In this document: positions 5,043-8,659 of the stretch, piece after piece | How positions within the stretch are numbered: the stretch's first letter is position 1 | Layout of the letters: every line of letters begins with the position of its first letter | NCBI GenBank assembly: GCA_905210855.1 | Contig: CAJLYL010000071.1 | Span: 1-8,659 of the forward strand | Length of the DNA: 8,659 nt | Reading direction: 5' to 3' | Origin: an uncultured Clostridia bacterium | Lineage (GTDB): Bacteria; Bacillota; Clostridia; UMGS1810 | Notes under the pieces: model-generated | Told to the model about the DNA's origin: nothing | Seen by the model: the letters and a program-made list of their open reading frames with translations, nothing else | Database searches by the model: none | Made by a program: the position numbers and the translations under genes

Positions 5043-6329
5043 ATGATAAAAACCTACCGATTCAACGATATATCAAAGGAAGAAATCTTTGCGCGCGCAG
5101 AGATAAAAACCGATGTGGAGGGCATAGTAAGCGGCATAATCGCCGATGTGAGGGCGCGCGGAGACAAGGCGCTCTTTGAATATGCCAAAAAGTTTGACAA
5201 AGCGGATCTCAGCTGTCTCGAGGTGAGCCGCGGCGAGATAAAAGCCGCGGCGGAATCCGCGCCGCCGGAGCTTATGGCGGTGCTGCGCCGCGCCAAGGAG
5301 AATATAGAGAATTTCCACAGGCATCAGCTGCGCAGCAGCTTCATAGTAAACGACGTCCCGGGAGTTGTGATGGGGCAAAAGGTCATCCCGATAGAAAAAG
5401 TCGGGCTTTATGTGCCCGGCGGCACGGCGGCATATCCGTCCTCCGTGCTGATGAACTGCATTCCCGCAAAGCTTGCCGGAGTGTCGCAGATAATAATGGT
5501 TACGCCGCCAACGGGAGGCGGCATAAACAAAAACATCCTCGCGGCGGCATATGTTGCCGGAGTTGACCGCATATTCATGACGGGCGGCGCGCAGGCGGTG
5601 GCAGCGCTTGCCTACGGCACAGAGACCGTGCCGAAGGTGGACAAGATTGTCGGCCCGGGCAACGCGTTTGTCGCCGAGGCGAAAAAACAGGTGTTCGGAA
5701 CGGTTGCCATAGACATGATTGCCGGCCCGAGCGAGATTCTCGTCATTGCGGACGGCAGCTGCAGCCCAAAGTATGTTGCGGCAGACCTGCTCTCCCAGGC
5801 GGAGCACGACAAAAACGCGTCCGCGGTGCTTGTGACGGACAGCGAGGAGCTTGCAAAAAATGTGGCGGACGAGCTGGAGATTCAGCTTAAGGCTCTGCCC
5901 CGAGAGGAGATTGCGCGCGTCTCCATAGACAACAACGGCAAGATTATCATTGCCGACTCCATAACACAGGCGGTGGAAGTTGCCAACGAGATTGCGCCGG
6001 AGCACCTGGAGATTTGTGTTGACAATCCGTTTGATTACCTCGGATTGGTGAGAAACGCCGGCTCGGGGTTCCTGGGCAAAAACTGCCCCGAGGCGCTCGG
6101 CGACTATATGGCAGGGCCGAACCACACCCTGCCCACAAGCGGAAGCGCGCGCTTTTCCAGTCCGCTTTCCGTTGATGATTTTGTCAAGAAAACTCAGTAT
6201 ACATATTTCACGGATGATGCGTTTAAGGCAATTGCCGCCGATGTGGCGTATTTTGCTCACAGCGAGGGGCTGGACGCACACGCGCGCAGCGCCGAGGTGC
6301 GCACCGAGGGCAAGGGGGCGGAGCAATGA
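5043..6329 (+). CDS. hisD: Histidinol dehydrogenase
   Basis: A 428-aa enzyme read from ATG 5043, the normal family length. It makes the last two NAD-dependent oxidations, L-histidinol to L-histidine. Zinc ligands by comparison with E. coli HisD are Q252 and H255 (LLSQAEHD), D354 (ALGDYMAGPNH) and H413 (DAHARS). The catalytic Glu-His pair is E320-H321 (APEHLEI). Also present are the nucleotide-fold segments VPGGTAAYPSS (124-134), TGGAQAVAALAYGT (180-193) and GPGNAFVAEAK (204-214). All key residues are intact. It is separated from hisG by a 91-bp gap with an inverted repeat, and its stop overlaps the hisC start by 4 bp. Confidence 0.97.
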   Translation: MIKTYRFNDISKEEIFARAEIKTDVEGIVSGIIADVRARGDKALFEYAKKFDKADLSCLEVSRGEIKAAAESAPPELMAVLRRAKENIENFHRHQLRSSFIVNDVPGVVMGQKVIPIEKVGLYVPGGTAAYPSSVLMNCIPAKLAGVSQIIMVTPPTGGGINKNILAAAYVAGVDRIFMTGGAQAVAALAYGTETVPKVDKIVGPGNAFVAEAKKQVFGTVAIDMIAGPSEILVIADGSCSPKYVAADLLSQAEHDKNASAVLVTDSEELAKNVADELEIQLKALPREEIARVSIDNNGKIIIADSITQAVEVANEIAPEHLEICVDNPFDYLGLVRNAGSGFLGKNCPEALGDYMAGPNHTLPTSGSARFSSPLSVDDFVKKTQYTYFTDDAFKAIAADVAYFAHSEGLDAHARSAEVRTEGKGAEQ

Positions 6330-7396
6330 GCAGATTTCTTGCGCCGCGCTATGCCTCGCTTGAGGAATACACCCCCGGCGAGCAGCCGCGCGACAAACAG
6401 TACATCAAGCTGAACACAAACGAATCGCCCTATCCGCCGTCGCCGCAGACTATCGCGGCGGTGAGCGCAGATGAGGCGTCGGCGCTCAATCTCTATCCCG
6501 ATCCGACCTGTGCCGGACTTAAAGACGTCATTGCGCAGCGGTACGGTTTTGAGCGGAAGAACATCTTTGTGTCAAACGGCTCGGACGACATACTCAATTT
6601 TTCATTCATGGCGTTTGCAGGTCATGGCGGCACGGCGGTTTTCCCCGACATAACCTACGGTTTTTACGGAGTGTTTTGCGCTCTGCACGGGATAAACGCG
6701 CGGATAATGCCGCTTGATGAAGATTTCTCGATAAATCCGTCTGACTACATGGGCAACGACGCCCTCGCGGTGATTGCCAACCCCAACGCCCCCACGGGCA
6801 AGCTGATGAGCAGCGGAGATATAGAAAAAATCCTGATCGCCAACCCCGACCGCGTGGTGCTGATAGACGAGGCGTACATAGATTTCGGCGGCGAGACGGC
6901 TCTGCCGCTTGCAGGCAGATACAAAAATCTGCTGGTGGTGCGCACCTGCTCGAAATCGCGCTCGCTTGCCGGTGCGCGGCTCGGCTTTGCAATCGGCGAT
7001 GAAGAACTCATAAAGGATTTGGAGAAAATCAAATTTTCCACCAATCCGTACAGCATAAACCGCTTGACGCTTGCGGCAGGCACGGCGGCGATACTCTCGG
7101 ACGATTATTATGAGAAAAAATGCGCCGAGATAGTCTCTGCAAGAGAATACACCGCGGCGGAGCTGAAAAAACTCGGCTTTTCGCTGACGGATTCGCGCGC
7201 CAACTTTGTGTTTGCAAAGAAAGACGGCGTGAGCGGCGAATACATTTACAAAAAACTGCGTGAAAAAGGCATACTCGTGCGCCATTTCGGCGGCGAGCGC
7301 ATAAGGGAATACAACAGGATAACCATAGGCACACCGGAGCAGATGGAGATATTCATCGCACGGGTGCGCGAGATATTATCGGAGGTGCAAAAATGA
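6326..7396 (+). CDS. hisC: Histidinol-phosphate aminotransferase
   Basis: A 356-aa fold-type I PLP aminotransferase that converts imidazole acetol phosphate and glutamate to histidinol phosphate. The start KLNTNESPYPPSP (28-40) is characteristic of HisC. The cofactor region shows SNGSDDIL (83-90), ANPNAPTG (151-158), DEAYIDF (181-187), and the Schiff-base lysine K210 in SKSRSLAGARLGF. RITIGT (331-336) carries the substrate carboxylate-binding arginine. The ATG overlaps the hisD stop and follows a purine-rich GGGGGCGGAG. Threonine-phosphate decarboxylases (CobD) are related, but the his context and sequence favour HisC. Confidence 0.95.
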   Translation: MSRFLAPRYASLEEYTPGEQPRDKQYIKLNTNESPYPPSPQTIAAVSADEASALNLYPDPTCAGLKDVIAQRYGFERKNIFVSNGSDDILNFSFMAFAGHGGTAVFPDITYGFYGVFCALHGINARIMPLDEDFSINPSDYMGNDALAVIANPNAPTGKLMSSGDIEKILIANPDRVVLIDEAYIDFGGETALPLAGRYKNLLVVRTCSKSRSLAGARLGFAIGDEELIKDLEKIKFSTNPYSINRLTLAAGTAAILSDDYYEKKCAEIVSAREYTAAELKKLGFSLTDSRANFVFAKKDGVSGEYIYKKLREKGILVRHFGGERIREYNRITIGTPEQMEIFIARVREILSEVQK

Positions 7397-7983
7397 GGAA
7401 AGCGGACATCAAACGAACCACGGCGGAGACGGACATCACGCTGTCGCTAAGTCTTGACGGCGACGGCAATGCGGACATTGCCACAGGCTGCGGATTTCTC
7501 GACCACTGTCTGACGCTCTTTGCGCGGCACTCGGGTTTTGACCTGGGCGTGAAGTGCATAGGCGACACATTTGTGGACTATCACCACAGTGTTGAGGACA
7601 TCGGCATCTGTCTCGGCGAGGCTTTTGCCGAAGCAATCGGCGATATGCGCGGCATATTGCGCTACGGCGACATCATTCTGCCAATGGACGAGGCGCTCAT
7701 TCTGGCGGCGGTGGATGTGTCCGGCAGGGCACACCTATCCTACGGACTGGATATCTCCACAGCAAAGGTGGGCGATTTTGACACGGAGCTGGTAAAGGAA
7801 TTTTACCTTGGGTTTGTGCGCAAGGCAAACCTTACGCTGCACTTAAAGCAGCTGGACGGCGAAAATTCGCACCACATAATAGAGGGCAGTTTTAAGGCGT
7901 TTGCCCGCGCCCTCGCAAAGGCGGCGGCAATTGACGGGAAAAACGCGGACAAGATTCCGTCAACAAAGGGGATGCTGATATGA
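7393..7983 (+). CDS. hisB: Imidazoleglycerol-phosphate dehydratase (monofunctional)
   Basis: A 196-aa enzyme that dehydrates imidazole glycerol phosphate to imidazole acetol phosphate using manganese. Metal-binding His/Glu clusters are visible: GCGFLDHCL (H38), DYHHSVEDIG (H64, H65, E68), and ENSHHIIEGSFKAFARAL (H160, H161, E164). There is no N-terminal HAD phosphatase domain as in the bifunctional E. coli HisB, so histidinol-phosphate phosphatase must come from another gene. The start overlaps the hisC stop by 4 bp and is preceded by a strong GGAGGTG. Length and motifs are normal. Confidence 0.97.
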   Translation: MRKADIKRTTAETDITLSLSLDGDGNADIATGCGFLDHCLTLFARHSGFDLGVKCIGDTFVDYHHSVEDIGICLGEAFAEAIGDMRGILRYGDIILPMDEALILAAVDVSGRAHLSYGLDISTAKVGDFDTELVKEFYLGFVRKANLTLHLKQLDGENSHHIIEGSFKAFARALAKAAAIDGKNADKIPSTKGMLI

Positions 7984-8591
7984 TTGCGATTGTAGATTAC
8001 GGAGTGGGCAACCTCTTTTCGCTCAAAAGTTCACTGGATTTTCTCGGGTTTGACAACGTGGTTACGGGAGACGCGGATATTCTGCGAAAAGCCGACAGGA
8101 TAATCCTGCCGGGTGTGGGCGCGTTTGCGGACGCGGCAAAGAGCCTGGAGGACTGCGCCCTTGCGCAGGTTGTGTGTGACGAGGCGCGCGGCGGCAAACC
8201 GCTCATGGGCATTTGTCTCGGTATGCAGCTGTTGTTTGACCGCAGTTTTGAGTACGGCGAACACAAGGGGCTTGGGCTTATAAAAGGTGATGTAGTGCCC
8301 ATTGCGGACGCCGTGGACGATTCATACAAGATTCCGCACATCGGGTGGAATCCGCTGCGCTTTTGCGGAGAGAAGAATCGCATTTTCAAGTACATAAACG
8401 AGGGCGACTGTGTGTATTTTGTTCACTCGTACTATGCGGTAAACTGTGACGACAGTGTGATTGCCGCGGCGGACTACGGAGTGCCGCTCACGGCGGCGGT
8501 GGCGTGCGGCAATATTTACGGATGTCAGTTTCATCCCGAAAAGAGCGGCGCGGTGGGGCTGAGCATTCTGCGCGCGTTTGGGGAGGTTTGA
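7980..8591 (+). CDS. hisH: Imidazole glycerol phosphate synthase glutaminase subunit
   Basis: A 203-aa class I glutamine amidotransferase. The catalytic triad is C79 (MGICLGMQLLF), H185 and E187 (CQFHPEKSG); the PGVGAF segment (44-49) forms the region near the oxyanion hole. It releases ammonia from glutamine for HisF, which makes imidazole glycerol phosphate and AICAR; hisF is not in the window. The start overlaps the hisB stop (ATGA). The protein is complete and ends with the usual SILRAFGE-type terminus. The next visible sequence is not hisA but, 22 bases later, a repeat element. Confidence 0.96.
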   Translation: MIAIVDYGVGNLFSLKSSLDFLGFDNVVTGDADILRKADRIILPGVGAFADAAKSLEDCALAQVVCDEARGGKPLMGICLGMQLLFDRSFEYGEHKGLGLIKGDVVPIADAVDDSYKIPHIGWNPLRFCGEKNRIFKYINEGDCVYFVHSYYAVNCDDSVIAAADYGVPLTAAVACGNIYGCQFHPEKSGAVGLSILRAFGEV

Positions 8592-8613
8592 CGGAGCAGA
8601 AATTCTGTGATTT

Positions 8614-8659
8614 GGCTCGGGGGTGTATATTATATTTTGAAAACCGATAGCAGCCGCAG
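8614..8659. repeat. Palindromic repeat element, copy 2 (cut by window end)
   Basis: It begins GGCTCGG at 8614, like the left end of the element at 2835 (29 of the first 32 bases match). Further in it follows the opposite arm: 33 of 34 bases at 8624-8657 match the reverse complement of 3000-3033. This copy is therefore inverted relative to copy 1. Only 46 bases are visible. It starts 22 bp after the hisH stop. Confidence 0.75.

Noticed and set aside
5073..6326. A 417-codon open frame on the minus strand opposite hisD
   Set aside because: It is an antisense shadow of a GC-rich, strongly conserved hisD. The translation shows no recognisable domain, and no ribosome binding site or promoter is evident.

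Overview
This window is most likely from the chromosome of a spore-forming member of the Clostridia, with moderately high GC content. The evidence is a full-length mother-cell sporulation factor SigK, the two-subunit HisZ plus short-HisG form of ATP phosphoribosyltransferase, strong purine-rich ribosome binding sites, and TTGACA promoters with extended -10 boxes. I cannot name a genus. No phage, plasmid, transposase, CRISPR, tRNA or rRNA gene is visible.

Left part, minus strand (31-1934): sigK (read from a TTG start) is followed by a single-ORF fusion of an N-terminal rhodanese domain to a TtcA-type tRNA thiolase. The fusion has its own promoter abutting the sigK stop codon. Divergently (2081-2749, plus strand) lies a small HAD-superfamily phosphatase with its own promoter.

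Centre (2750-3233): a 484-bp intergenic region with no convincing gene but much structure. It holds a candidate promoter at the HAD stop codon, a 14-bp palindrome just downstream of it, a 208-bp imperfect palindromic repeat element, two further hairpins of the kind seen in dispersed repeats, a perfect 11-bp-stem hairpin, and finally the promoter for the histidine operon.

Right part (3234-8591, plus strand): hisZ-hisG-hisD-hisC-hisB-hisH. Adjacent genes overlap by 4 bp (ATGA) except at hisG/hisD, where a 91-bp gap contains a perfect 16-bp inverted repeat. Together these genes supply the first step (HisZG), IGP synthase glutaminase (HisH), IGP dehydratase (HisB), the aminotransferase (HisC) and the terminal dehydrogenase (HisD). 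hisA, hisF, hisI/E and a dedicated histidinol-phosphate phosphatase are not in the window.

The most interesting signal is that, 22 bp after hisH, the window ends inside a second copy of the 208-bp repeat in opposite orientation. The visible his genes are therefore bracketed by inverted copies of a non-coding, MITE-like or structured-RNA-like element. I see no clear new protein-based system; most of the window is ordinary housekeeping sequence.
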